Shown here: positions 1-8,390 of the stretch, piece after piece
Numbering within the stretch: the stretch's first letter is position 1
How the letters are laid out: every line of letters begins with the position of its first letter
DNA from: Opitutia bacterium
Lineage (GTDB): Bacteria; Verrucomicrobiota; Verrucomicrobiia; Opitutales; Opitutaceae
Direction: 5' to 3'
Length of the DNA: 64,000 nucleotides
Assembly (NCBI GenBank): GCA_016217545.1
Contig: JACRHT010000012.1
Location: 806,001-870,000, forward strand
Notes under the pieces: model-generated
Told to the model about the DNA's origin: nothing
Seen by the model: the letters and a program-made list of their open reading frames with translations, nothing else
Database searches by the model: none
Position numbers and translations under genes: made by a program

Positions 1-1
1 C

Positions 2-796
2 CTCGGCTTGCTGCGTCTCGCGAGTGCGACGGCGGCAGTCATCGGCTCGTGCACGGTTTTTCTCTTCGGCGGCATCATCGGCACGATGCATCACCTCTAC
101 TTCACGGGCACGCCGATGAGCGTGTTGGCGCTCGGCGCGGTGTTCAGCGCGCTCGAAGTCGTGCCGCTCACGCTCGTCGGACTCGAGGCGGCGGAGAACA
201 TGAAGCTCCTGCAAGGCCGCGCGTGGCTGGCGACGTTCCGCTGGCCGGTGAAGTTCTTCGTTGCGGTCGCGTTCTGGAATCTCGTGGGTGCGGGCGTCTT
301 CGGCTTCCTCATCAACCCGCCGATCGCGCTCTATTACATGCAGGGTCTGAACACGACGGCCGTGCACGGGCACACCGCCCTCTTCGGCGTCTACGGCATG
401 CTCGGTATCGGGCTCATGCTGTTCACGCTGCGGCTCGCCGATCTGCGTCCGCAGTGGAACGAGCGCGCGCTGAGCGTGGCCTACTGGTCGTTCAACGCGG
501 GCCTCGTGTTGATGGTCGTGCTCTCGCTGCTGCCGATCGGCATTCTGCAAACCATCGCGAGCATCGATCACGGCACGTGGTATGCGCGCTCGGCGGAGTT
601 CCTGGCGCAGCCGTTCATGGCGACGCTCCGCTGGTGGCGCACACCGGGCGACGTGATCTTCGGTGTCGGCGCGCTGGCGCTCGGGTGGTTCGTCTGCGGT
701 TTGTGGACGGGCTGGTCGAAGCGCGGCGCGGCCGCTCCGGCCACCGAACTCGGCGCAGCACCGAACGAGGAGCCGCTCGAAACCGTGCAGCGCTGA
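2..796 (+). CDS. norB: Nitric oxide reductase large subunit, C-terminal part (window edge)
   Basis: The gene is cut by the window start; the frame is open from base 2 and stops at 796, giving about 264 residues. It is a polytopic haem-copper-family protein. The stretch HGHTALFGVYGMLGIGLMLF, the upstream MHHLYFTGTP and the NPPIALYYMQG segment match the C-terminal core of quinol-type nitric oxide reductases, which reduce NO to N2O at a membrane haem/non-haem iron centre. At least five hydrophobic segments are visible, then a short hydrophilic tail. The N-terminal part, which would separate qNOR from cNOR, is outside the window. A strong hairpin terminator follows. Confidence 0.8.
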   Translation, partial: LGLLRLASATAAVIGSCTVFLFGGIIGTMHHLYFTGTPMSVLALGAVFSALEVVPLTLVGLEAAENMKLLQGRAWLATFRWPVKFFVAVAFWNLVGAGVFGFLINPPIALYYMQGLNTTAVHGHTALFGVYGMLGIGLMLFTLRLADLRPQWNERALSVAYWSFNAGLVLMVVLSLLPIGILQTIASIDHGTWYARSAEFLAQPFMATLRWWRTPGDVIFGVGALALGWFVCGLWTGWSKRGAAAPATELGAAPNEEPLETVQR

Positions 797-816
797 GCCG
801 GCGATTGGTTTTCGAA

Positions 817-849
817 GCCGCGCGTCTGTATCCGGCGCGCGGCTTTTTG
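817..849 (+). terminator. Rho-independent terminator after the NO reductase gene
   Basis: An 8-bp GC stem, GCCGCGCG (817-824) with CGCGCGGC (836-843), is followed by TTTTTGTTT. It lies 20 bp after the stop codon and faces the converging gene that ends at 869. Confidence 0.8.
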
Positions 850-868
850 TTTGGTGCCGAGGCGGAGC

Positions 869-1786
869 TTAACGCTTCGCGTCGCGCAGTTCGGCGGGCA
901 GCGCGGGAATTTCGGCCACGATTACTTGGCCGGCGGCGCGGCTGATGCCGTAGATGATGCGCCGGTCTTTCACGCTGCGGTCCCACGCCCACGATTGGCC
1001 TTCGAACGGCACGTCGATGGTCGTGACGTAGTCGAGCGCCACGCCTTGGCGCGGCAGGCGCAGGACGTAGAGCTCCTTTTCGTCGTGGCCGGTGACGTAG
1101 AGCAGACCGTCGTCGCCCCAGTCCCCGCCGGAGCTGGAGCTCTTGCCCCATGCGGCGACGACTTGCGGCGGAAAAATCCACGACTCGAGCAGCTGCCAGT
1201 TGGCGTCGAATTTTCCAAGGTAGGTCCAGCGGTTGTCGAAGCCCGGCGTCGTGCCGCTGTCGTTGTAGTTGGCGAAGCAGGCCCACCAAAAACCGTCGCG
1301 CTGCACGGCCCACGTGAGCGAACCGAGCCGGATGCCGAGGCTGTGCGACGAACGCGGCGCGAGTGTGGCAGTGTCGTGGATTTCGAGTGAGCTGGCCATG
1401 GGCAACTGCGGGAAGTTCGAGTGCGAGAGCACGAGCGCGCCGTCGCGCACGTAGCCGCCGTTGTAGTGGATGATCGGTCCGCCCTTGAGGCCGATCCACT
1501 CGGCGACTTTCTCGCCGGTGTCCTTGCGGAACTTGCCGAGGTAGAAGTTGCCGATGCCGTAGAAGTGCTCGGCGTCGACCGCGACGCCTTGATTGGCGCC
1601 GAGCGCGGGGAAGCGGCGGAGCTCCTGCGCCACGAGGCCGTGTTTCGTCAGCGCGGGTGCCGGCGCGCTCGGCAGGCGGTCGAGCCATTCGCGGTAGGCA
1701 CTTTTGGTGGCGGGCGGTGGAGTGTCCGCCGCCAGCAACGAGCTGGCGGCGACGAGAGCGCTGAACGAGAGGAGGAGTTTTCTCAT
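869..1786 (-). CDS. Secreted protein of unknown function, beta-propeller-like
   Basis: This 305-residue protein starts with a clear signal peptide (MRKLLLSFSALVAASSLLA, cut near residue 20), so it is exported. The rest has repeating short strands rich in W, G and D, such as GPIIHYNGGYVRDGALVLSHS and DDGLLYVTGHDEKELYVL, as in propeller-type proteins; no catalytic motif is evident. It lies 72 bp downstream of the TonB receptor on the same strand and is probably co-transcribed with it, which suggests a role linked to the receptor's ligand. The specific function is unknown. Confidence 0.7.
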   Translation of the reverse strand: MRKLLLSFSALVAASSLLAADTPPPATKSAYREWLDRLPSAPAPALTKHGLVAQELRRFPALGANQGVAVDAEHFYGIGNFYLGKFRKDTGEKVAEWIGLKGGPIIHYNGGYVRDGALVLSHSNFPQLPMASSLEIHDTATLAPRSSHSLGIRLGSLTWAVQRDGFWWACFANYNDSGTTPGFDNRWTYLGKFDANWQLLESWIFPPQVVAAWGKSSSSGGDWGDDGLLYVTGHDEKELYVLRLPRQGVALDYVTTIDVPFEGQSWAWDRSVKDRRIIYGISRAAGQVIVAEIPALPAELRDAKR

Positions 1787-1858
1787 GTTGAGGGAGTAAC
1801 CCGCGCCCGGAGGTCGCGGGCTACCGTGAAATGAACGCAGATTCGAAATGTGCGGCGC

Positions 1859-4800
1859 TCAGAAGGTGCGGGTGACGTCCAGCGTCCAGGTGCGGCCGGG
1901 GACGAGGTTTTGCGAGACGGACGGGTTGTAGCCGAAGCCGCCGGTGGCGAGCGGCGGAGCCTCGTCGGTGAAGTTGACGATGCCGAGGCGCACCTTCGTG
2001 TGACGCAGCAGCGGTGAGGCGTGCGGGCCGAACTTGTAGCCGATGGTGGCGTTGAAGCTCAGCGATTGCTTCGTGACGTAGCGGTAGACGAAGCGGCCGC
2101 CGGTGAACTGCTTCGCGATATACTCGGGACGGCCGAGCGATTCGTAGAGCGCTTCCGTCGTCGTGGCGCCGGAGTCCTGCGTCGCGCCGTAGTAGTAGGC
2201 GGCCAGGCCGGCCGACCACGCGCCGCGACGCCACATGAGATTCGTCGTGCCGCGCCAGCGGGCGACGCCGTCGGTGTTCAGATTGTCGTTGATCGTCGGC
2301 GCGAGATTCGCGGGCGCGGAGGTGGAGAGGGATTTGATCGTGTAGGCCCAGTCGCTCTGGAAGGCGAATTGGCCGATCGCGAGCGGCGGCAGGTCGTAGC
2401 GCAGGCCGAGGTCGACGCCGGCGTCCTCGCTGCTCGCGATGTTGATGAACGGGCGGTTGACCGAGAAAATCTTTCCGGCGGCCGCGACCGGCGCGGTGGG
2501 ATTGGCGGCGTTGTAGGTGGCGAAGGTCGCGATGTCCTCCGCGGTGAGCGCGAAGCGGACGACGTCGGGGTCGCCTTTGTAGTCGGCCGTGCCGCTGCCG
2601 AGGTCGATCTGACCGATGGTTTTGCCGGCGGCGAGTTGGGCCTTGGTGTAGGCGGAGAGGAGCGCGACGTCGGAGTCGCGGATCTGCGTGACGCTGCGCT
2701 GGCCGAGGAGATCGGTGCGCTCGATGTGCCAGTAGTCGGCGCTGACGCTGAGGCCCTGGAGGCCGGGCACGTCAATCACGACGCCGAAAGTTTTGCCGAC
2801 GGACTCGGAGGCGCGGAGGTTGGGGTTGCCGCCGAAATAGGTGCGCTGCACGTAGGCGCCCTCGTTCGTGACCGGGTTGCGGTAGGGATCGATGTCGCCG
2901 GCGCCGGCGGTGATCGACCAGCGCGGGCTGGTGAACAGCGCAGCGAGGCTCGGCGCCATGAAGCCTTCGTTGTAGGAGCCGCGCAGCATCAGCCACGAGG
3001 CCGGGCGCCAGTTGAGGCCGATCTTCGGCTTCGTGGTGCTGCCGAAATCGCTGTAGCGCTCGTGGCGGCCGGAGGCGGTGAGTTCGAGCGTGTGCACGAG
3101 CGGGATCTGTTGCGACTCGGCGATGAGCGGCAGCGCGAATTCCGAGTAGAGGCTCGTGACGTTGCGGTTGCCGAACACGTCGGGGCGCGGCGGGTGGAGC
3201 AGGAAATCGTTGTCGAGCGGATCGAGGCCGGAGGCGGCGCCGTTTTCGCCGCTGAGCGCCGGACGCGTGTCGGCGAGATCCTCTTTGCGATACTCGCCGC
3301 CGAGCGCGACCATGAGATCGCCGGCCCAGAGCGGCACGACGCGGCCGGTGGCGCGGAAGTCGCCGCTGGTGATCGAGCTCGTGGCCGAGCGCGTGTAGAT
3401 TTCGGAGAAGGACTTCACGACCGCGGCGGGGTTCGTGTAGGGCTTGTCGACAACGACCGCGCCGCCCTCGACCTTGAACGTGTAGCCGAAGGGATTGTAG
3501 GCGCTGGCGTCGGTGCGCGCGAGGGCTTGCTGGAGCAGGCTTTCGCGGACGTCGGGGTAGGCGTTATCCTTGCCGCGAACCTCGTTGTAGAACGCGGAGC
3601 TTTCCCACGACCAAGTCTGGCCGAGCGAGCCCTTCACGCCGGCGGCGAGGCGGACGACGTCGGCTTCGGTCTCGATGTTTTCCGGGTCGAGGTCGGGCAG
3701 CGTGACGGAGACGAGGCTGATCGTGCGCGGATCGCCGGTGAGACGTGGCGCGCCGTCGGCGCGCGGGGCGCCGGTCGGGCTGTAGAAGGCGGAGCCGTAG
3801 GGATTGTAGGGATTGTCGACGGAGAGGACGGCGAGCTTGTCGGAAGTCGGCGCGTTGAGCGCGAGCGGCTGGCGCACCATGTTCGAGCGCGACTTGTAGT
3901 AGGCGGCGTCGGCATAAACGGTGACGCGCGGCGTGAGTTCGTATTCGCCGGAGACGAAGGCGTTGGCGCGGCGCACGCGCGGGGCGGACCAGCCGAACGA
4001 GTTCAGGTCGAGGAAGAATTCCGGATTGCCCGTGCGTGTCGGCGCGGAGCTGCTGAGCGTCGGCACGCCGTTGACGAGGCGCAGGTAGTTGCTCGCGGTG
4101 CCGGAGCCGATGCGGAACGTCGGATAATAACCGCGCGCGGTGCGAACGTCGAAGACGCCGCCGAGCGTGTTGAAGGGCGCGGGCACTTGGTCGGCCTGGT
4201 TCGACGTGCGGCTGAAATCGCGGTCGGAGAGCAAAATCGGTTCGCGGTAGAGCGCCTCGACCGTGCCGAAGAGCTGGCCTTTGCCGTTGGCGAAGGGCGT
4301 GCCGAAGGTGAACGACGTGCCGAAGTTCTCGCCGCCGCCCGCCTCGGGCAGGCCGACGTGCACGGAGGACTCGGCGCCGGCGAAGCGGCGGCGGAGCACG
4401 TAGTTGATGACGCCGCCGACGGCGTCGGAGCCGTAGACCGCGGACGCGCCGTCGCGCAGCACCTCGACGCGTTCGACGCCCTGCGTCGGCAGCTGGTTGA
4501 CGTTCACCGCTTGCGAGAGACCGGCGGTCATCGGGTTGATCGCCATGCGGCGGCCGTTGACGAGGATGAGCGTGCCGGTGGCGCCGAGGTTGCGGAGATT
4601 GATGTTGGCGTTGTCGCCGCGCGCGCCGGAGGAGCCGAGGCGCGTTTCGTTTTCCGGCAGATTCACGACGGACGGCAACGACGTCAGCAGGTCGACGGGC
4701 AGCACGGCGTTGCGCGTCTCGATCGCGTCGCGATCGATGACGGTGAGCGGCGCGATCTTCTCCATGTCGAGGCGGCGGATGTTCGAGCCGGTGACGACGA

Positions 4801-4933
4801 ACTCCTGAAGTTTGACGGTCTCTTTGCCCGGCGTCGCGGTTTGCGCGACGAGCGGCAAGGCGCTCGCGAAAAGCGCGAACGCGACGGAGAGAACGAGTGG
4901 AAGGGCAGGGGACGGACGAGGTGCAGGTTTCAT
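1859..4933 (-). CDS. TonB-dependent outer-membrane receptor
   Basis: The 1,024-residue protein has a signal peptide ending near VAQTA (residues 1-31), a short TonB-box-like segment (KLQEFVVTGSNIRR), a plug domain with GARGDNANINLRNLGATGTLILVNGRRM and VEVLRDGASAVYGSDAVGGVINYV, then a long beta-barrel ending in aromatic F (DVTRTF), typical of outer-membrane insertion. The family imports large ligands such as oligosaccharides, vitamins or siderophores using TonB energy. The substrate cannot be told from the sequence. The downstream secreted protein (869-1786) is its likely operon partner. Confidence 0.93.
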   Translation of the reverse strand: MKPAPRPSPALPLVLSVAFALFASALPLVAQTATPGKETVKLQEFVVTGSNIRRLDMEKIAPLTVIDRDAIETRNAVLPVDLLTSLPSVVNLPENETRLGSSGARGDNANINLRNLGATGTLILVNGRRMAINPMTAGLSQAVNVNQLPTQGVERVEVLRDGASAVYGSDAVGGVINYVLRRRFAGAESSVHVGLPEAGGGENFGTSFTFGTPFANGKGQLFGTVEALYREPILLSDRDFSRTSNQADQVPAPFNTLGGVFDVRTARGYYPTFRIGSGTASNYLRLVNGVPTLSSSAPTRTGNPEFFLDLNSFGWSAPRVRRANAFVSGEYELTPRVTVYADAAYYKSRSNMVRQPLALNAPTSDKLAVLSVDNPYNPYGSAFYSPTGAPRADGAPRLTGDPRTISLVSVTLPDLDPENIETEADVVRLAAGVKGSLGQTWSWESSAFYNEVRGKDNAYPDVRESLLQQALARTDASAYNPFGYTFKVEGGAVVVDKPYTNPAAVVKSFSEIYTRSATSSITSGDFRATGRVVPLWAGDLMVALGGEYRKEDLADTRPALSGENGAASGLDPLDNDFLLHPPRPDVFGNRNVTSLYSEFALPLIAESQQIPLVHTLELTASGRHERYSDFGSTTKPKIGLNWRPASWLMLRGSYNEGFMAPSLAALFTSPRWSITAGAGDIDPYRNPVTNEGAYVQRTYFGGNPNLRASESVGKTFGVVIDVPGLQGLSVSADYWHIERTDLLGQRSVTQIRDSDVALLSAYTKAQLAAGKTIGQIDLGSGTADYKGDPDVVRFALTAEDIATFATYNAANPTAPVAAAGKIFSVNRPFINIASSEDAGVDLGLRYDLPPLAIGQFAFQSDWAYTIKSLSTSAPANLAPTINDNLNTDGVARWRGTTNLMWRRGAWSAGLAAYYYGATQDSGATTTEALYESLGRPEYIAKQFTGGRFVYRYVTKQSLSFNATIGYKFGPHASPLLRHTKVRLGIVNFTDEAPPLATGGFGYNPSVSQNLVPGRTWTLDVTRTF

Positions 4934-5104
4934 AGGCGACCGGCCGCGGAGAAGCCGTTTTGTTTCGCCCCGCTCAAACGAAATGAGCCCGCGTCACGCG
5001 ATCTTCACCGACGTAACGCAGCCGCCACGCGATCGTCACGCAGCGCGGCCGGTTCGGTCTTGTGCGGCGGGGTGCGGCTGCGCTTCGGTAGCGCCGTTTC
5101 ACGC

Positions 5105-5809
5105 ATGAAGAATCTCCGCGCGCTCCTTCTTTCGCTCGTTTGGCTGCTGCTGCCGCTCGCACTCGTCGCGGCGCCGGTGGCCGGGCGTTACCTCAAGGCC
5201 GAGGCCTACGACGTCGCCGCGCTCATCCCGCCGTCACCGGCCGACGACTCGCTGACGACGCTCGCTGATCTCACGGTCGTGCGCGCCGTGCAGGCGCGGC
5301 GCACGCCGGAGGAAGTGGCGCTGGCGGCGTATTTCGTGCGCGACACGGTTTTTCAATACGACGCGGTGATCGGGCCGTGGTTCACCGCGGCCAACCTGCC
5401 GTTCGCGGCGGAGTTTTTTGAGCAAGTGCGCGCCGACCGCTTCGCGATTTCGACCAAGGGCAAGGAACTCTGGGCGCGCAAACGTCCGCCGCTGCTCGAT
5501 CCGGCGGTGCGCGCGGCGATCGAGTTGCCGGCGACCGGCTCGTATCCGAGCGGGCACGCGACGATGGCGTTCGTGTGGGCGGGATTGCTGGCGGAGATTT
5601 TTCCGGAGAAACGCGAGGCGCTCTACGAGCGAGCGCAGCTCGTCGCTTGGTCGCGCGTGGTTGGCGGCGTGCATTATCCGAGCGACATCGCTGCGGGGAG
5701 GTTGCTCGGCGAGCGGTTGACGAAGGATTTTCTCACGGTGCCGGAAGTGCGCGCGGCGCTCGAGCGCGTGCGGACGGAAGCGGCGACGGCTGCGGCGCGA
5801 AAAAACTGA
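5105..5809 (+). CDS. Class A non-specific acid phosphatase (PAP2 superfamily)
   Basis: The start ATG at 5105 opens a signal peptide (MKNLRALLLSLVWLLLPLALVAA), so I prefer it over the much longer upstream open frame, which is antisense to the receptor gene. The 234-residue protein carries the three parts of the class A acid-phosphatase signature in order: KELWARKRP, GSYPSGHA and SRVVGGVHYPSD, the last holding the nucleophilic His and its Asp. It should dephosphorylate phosphomonoesters in the periplasm. It is divergent from the receptor at 1859-4933, with 171 bp between them. Confidence 0.92.
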   Translation: MKNLRALLLSLVWLLLPLALVAAPVAGRYLKAEAYDVAALIPPSPADDSLTTLADLTVVRAVQARRTPEEVALAAYFVRDTVFQYDAVIGPWFTAANLPFAAEFFEQVRADRFAISTKGKELWARKRPPLLDPAVRAAIELPATGSYPSGHATMAFVWAGLLAEIFPEKREALYERAQLVAWSRVVGGVHYPSDIAAGRLLGERLTKDFLTVPEVRAALERVRTEAATAAARKN

Positions 5810-5889
5810 CGGCTCGCGGCCCGATCGATGCCGTCGTGGTGGGCAATCGGGTTTTGACTGGCGCGGCGACGCCTGTGTTCGATGGACCC

Positions 5890-6447
5890 GTGCTCTCGGA
5901 CCTCCTCCAGGATCGCGCGGCCCAGTTCGTCTCCGGCACGATGAGTGCGGCGGAGCGCGAGAGCTTTGAGGTCATCGCGGCGTTCGACGCGGAACTCGGG
6001 GCGCACGTGGCGGCGTTGCAGGACGCGGCGATCGCGATGACGACGTCCGTCGTGCGGCGTGGGGAGACACCGCCGGTCGCGCTGAAGGCCCGCATTCTCG
6101 CGGCGGCGGAGGCGTTGCCGCAGCAACGCGAGCGCGAGGCGTTCGTCGTGACCGACCGGTCCGGCCGCATCGAGTGGGTGAATGAGTCGTTCACGGCGCT
6201 GTGCGGCTACGGGCTCGACGAGCTGCGCGGGCGCAAGCCCGGCGAATTGCTGCAGGGCATCGAGACCGATCGCACGGCGGTCGAACAGCTTCGCGAGGCG
6301 CAACGGGCCGCCGTCGCCTGCAACGTGGAGCTGGTGAATTACCACAAGAACGGTTCGCTCTATCGGGTCGCGGTGCGGATGAGCCCGTTTTTCGACGACG
6401 CGGGTGCACCGCTGTGGTTCGTCGCGCGCGAGCGGAAGCTCGCGTAG
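5890..6447 (+). CDS. PAS-domain protein with an anti-sigma-like N-terminus
   Basis: No in-frame ATG fits the expected N-terminus, so I chose GTG at 5890; GTG 5875 and GTG 5839 are alternatives. The protein is about 185 residues. Residues 1-75 (LSDLLQDRAAQFVSGTMSAAERESF) resemble the helical N-terminal region of anti-sigma factors such as RskA, without the zinc HxxxCxxC motif. The second half is a PAS domain (VVTDRSGRIEWVNESFTALCGYGLDELRGRKPGELLQG and a PAC-like end). No histidine kinase, GGDEF or HTH output is attached, so it probably acts through a partner protein. Confidence 0.7.
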   Translation: MLSDLLQDRAAQFVSGTMSAAERESFEVIAAFDAELGAHVAALQDAAIAMTTSVVRRGETPPVALKARILAAAEALPQQREREAFVVTDRSGRIEWVNESFTALCGYGLDELRGRKPGELLQGIETDRTAVEQLREAQRAAVACNVELVNYHKNGSLYRVAVRMSPFFDDAGAPLWFVARERKLA

Positions 6448-6466
6448 CGCGCGTCGCCCGGCTCGC

Positions 6467-7492
6467 TCAGCCGGCGAGGAAGCGGGCGCGCGCGCCGCCG
6501 AGTGCGGATTCGTAGGCGGCGGTCAGTCGGTCCCAGCGGTGGTTGGCCTCGGTGTCGATTTGCTGGCGCGCGGCATCGGCTTCGAACCAGGCGAGCGTGC
6601 GGCGAATGCCTTGGGCGAAAGGGGTGCGTGCGGCGAAGCCCGGGACGAAGCGCTTGATCTTGGTGTTGTCGAAGACGGAAGAGACGGCCTTGTCGCCGAG
6701 GAGTGTGCCCTCGGTGGCCGGCACGCAGGAAATGATGAAGTCGGACGGAATGTGCACGAAGCGAGGGCGAGCCACGCCCGCAGCTTCGGCGGTGAGTTGG
6801 AAGATCTGGTTCCACGGCAGCGCCTCGTTGGAGGTGATGTGGAAGGCGTGGCCGAGCGTCGCCGGGTTGCCAAAGAGGCCGACGAGGCCGGCGGCGAAAT
6901 CGGTGTTGTGCGTGATCGTCCAGAGCGAGGTGCCGTCGCCCGGGATGATCACGGGTGCGCCGCGTCGCAGGCGGTCGATGGCGGTCCAGGGGAACAGCCA
7001 GGAGTTGAGCACGAGCGGGATCTGGTCGTCGCCGTAGGTGAGAGAGGGGCGGATGATCACGCCGGGGAAGCCGGACGCTTGGTGGGCTTTTTCCAGTTCC
7101 TCCTCGGCGGCGATCTTGTTGCGTGAGTAGTCCCAGTGCGGATTGGCGCGCGGGGTGGATTCAGTGATGAGGTAGTGGGCGGGCGGCTTTTGATAGACGC
7201 TGGCGGAGCTGATGAAAAAATACTGGCGCGTGCGCCCGCCGAAGAGTTCCACGTCGCGGCGCACGTCGGCGGCGTTGAAGGCGATCCATTGCACGACGAC
7301 GTCCCACGTGTGACCTTCGAGCGCGGCGCGGGTCGCGGCGGGATCGGCGATGTCGGCGACGAGCGTGCGCGTGCCCGCGACCGGGGTATGGCGTCCGCGA
7401 TTGAGCAGCCAGAGTTCGTGTCCGGCCGCGAGGGTGAGTTGGGCGACGGCGCGGCTGATAATGCCCGAGCCGCCGACGAAGAGGATTTTCAT
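6467..7492 (-). CDS. NAD(P)-dependent epimerase/reductase (extended SDR)
   Basis: The start is ATG at 7492 (MKILFVGGSGIISRAVAQLTLAAGHELWLLNRG), which places the Rossmann GGSGIIS loop at the N-terminus; upstream in-frame codons look non-coding. The 341-residue protein has the SDR-type S...YxxxK region around ISSASVYQKPP and DYSRNKIAAEE. It resembles nucleotide-sugar epimerase or isoflavone-reductase-like proteins with an atypical catalytic triad. No pathway partner is adjacent, so the substrate is unknown. Confidence 0.85.
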   Translation of the reverse strand: MKILFVGGSGIISRAVAQLTLAAGHELWLLNRGRHTPVAGTRTLVADIADPAATRAALEGHTWDVVVQWIAFNAADVRRDVELFGGRTRQYFFISSASVYQKPPAHYLITESTPRANPHWDYSRNKIAAEEELEKAHQASGFPGVIIRPSLTYGDDQIPLVLNSWLFPWTAIDRLRRGAPVIIPGDGTSLWTITHNTDFAAGLVGLFGNPATLGHAFHITSNEALPWNQIFQLTAEAAGVARPRFVHIPSDFIISCVPATEGTLLGDKAVSSVFDNTKIKRFVPGFAARTPFAQGIRRTLAWFEADAARQQIDTEANHRWDRLTAAYESALGGARARFLAG

Positions 7493-7752
7493 GCGGAGTT
7501 GTGGCCAGAGTGTGCGGCGGAAACGCTGGGGGCGACGACGGGAGGCGGCAACGTTTGGTATTTGGGACAACCGGGAAGGGTGAGGTGCGATCCGGCTGAG
7601 CTGGCGATAAACTGCACCTTGCCAGTGAGTTTTGACGCGATGCGAAGGCGCGGATGTGGGCGACGATGCGTTTGGCGAGAAAATCCTTGCGCGAGGGGGG
7701 GCTGGTCCTACTTTCGCCCTTCCGTTTTTTGCGTAACGCAAATCCGAGCTAC

Positions 7753-7830
7753 GTCCCCATCGTCTAGCCCGGTCCAGGACACCACCCTTTCACGGTGAGA
7801 ACCGGGGTTCGAATCCCCGTGGGGACGCCA
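7753..7830 (+). tRNA. tRNA-Glu (TTC), canonical
   Basis: The acceptor stem GTCCCCA/TGGGGAC, anticodon loop CTTTCAC (anticodon TTC), canonical T-loop TTCGAAT and encoded CCA make a complete tRNA of normal type. Its D-loop keeps the usual GG. It serves as the local contrast for the divergent tRNA array at 17.4-22.3 kb and marks the left border of the accessory island. Confidence 0.97.
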
Positions 7831-7868
7831 ATTTTGGCGAAGCCCGCGACTCGGCTGGCGAATGGCGG

Positions 7869-7928
7869 GGTTAGTGACGTGATCCGTCACTAACCTCGTC
7901 ATGCCAATAGTGCCAAATACTTTGGCAC
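7869..7928. repeat. Two perfect inverted repeats downstream of tRNA-Glu
   Basis: GGTTAGTGACG (7869-7879) and its exact complement (7885-7895) enclose 5 bases, and GTGCCAAA (7910-7917) with TTTGGCAC (7921-7928) encloses 3. Neither is followed by a T-run, so terminators are unlikely; binding or recombination sites at the island border are possible. The rest of 7831-8116 holds no gene that I can support. Confidence 0.6.
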
Positions 7929-8116
7929 GAGTTGCGGTCTCTGCCCTAGGCAGTGGCAACGCGCACTGTAGTTTAAGACGAAGTTGGTCGATGACGTGGA
8001 GTCCATCCTGCCTTGGCGCTTCATTAGCAGAGAAAGTCAGGTTGGCAGGTCAGGTCCCTGACGATGAATTGGCGGCCATCGGTCGCGACGACGACCGCCA
8101 CCGTTCAAGGGCGAGA

Positions 8117-8347
8117 TCAGCCCGGGCTCTGCCGAGGATCGGCGCTGCGCGGATAGGTGCGCTCCTCCTCGTAGGTGCCATCCATTTTGTGGATGCGCAC
8201 CGAACCAGGGTGGTCTTGCATGAAGTCGGAGGTGGCGCGCACGGCCTCCTCCTTGGTCAGGCCCTCGAAGACCTTCGAGGCGCGTTCACCGCCCTGCTTC
8301 TGCAGTTTCCAGCTGTCACCGTCGTGGTTTAGATCGTAGCGATCCAT
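8117..8347 (-). CDS. DUF2188-like small protein
   Basis: This 76-residue protein (MDRYDLNHDGDSWKLQKQGG...ASKVFEGLTKEEAVRATSDFMQDHPGSVRIHKMDGTYEEERTYPR) has the pattern of DUF2188: a short strand with W-K, a helix after the KEEA turn, then the closing strand VRIHKxDG..EERTYPR. The family is small and has no proven activity. It is 43 bp downstream of the E1-like gene on the same strand, so it may be the last gene of the ubiquitin-like operon. Confidence 0.75.
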   Translation of the reverse strand: MDRYDLNHDGDSWKLQKQGGERASKVFEGLTKEEAVRATSDFMQDHPGSVRIHKMDGTYEEERTYPRSADPRQSPG

Positions 8348-8390
8348 GGTATTTCCTTGGTTTGGTTTTGATGTGGCTGCCGCCTGGACA

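Noticed and set aside
2021-5104. Very long plus-strand open frame antisense to the TonB receptor, continuous with the phosphatase gene
   Set aside because: High-GC shadow frame rich in A, R, G, E and V; the real gene begins at ATG 5105 with a signal peptide.
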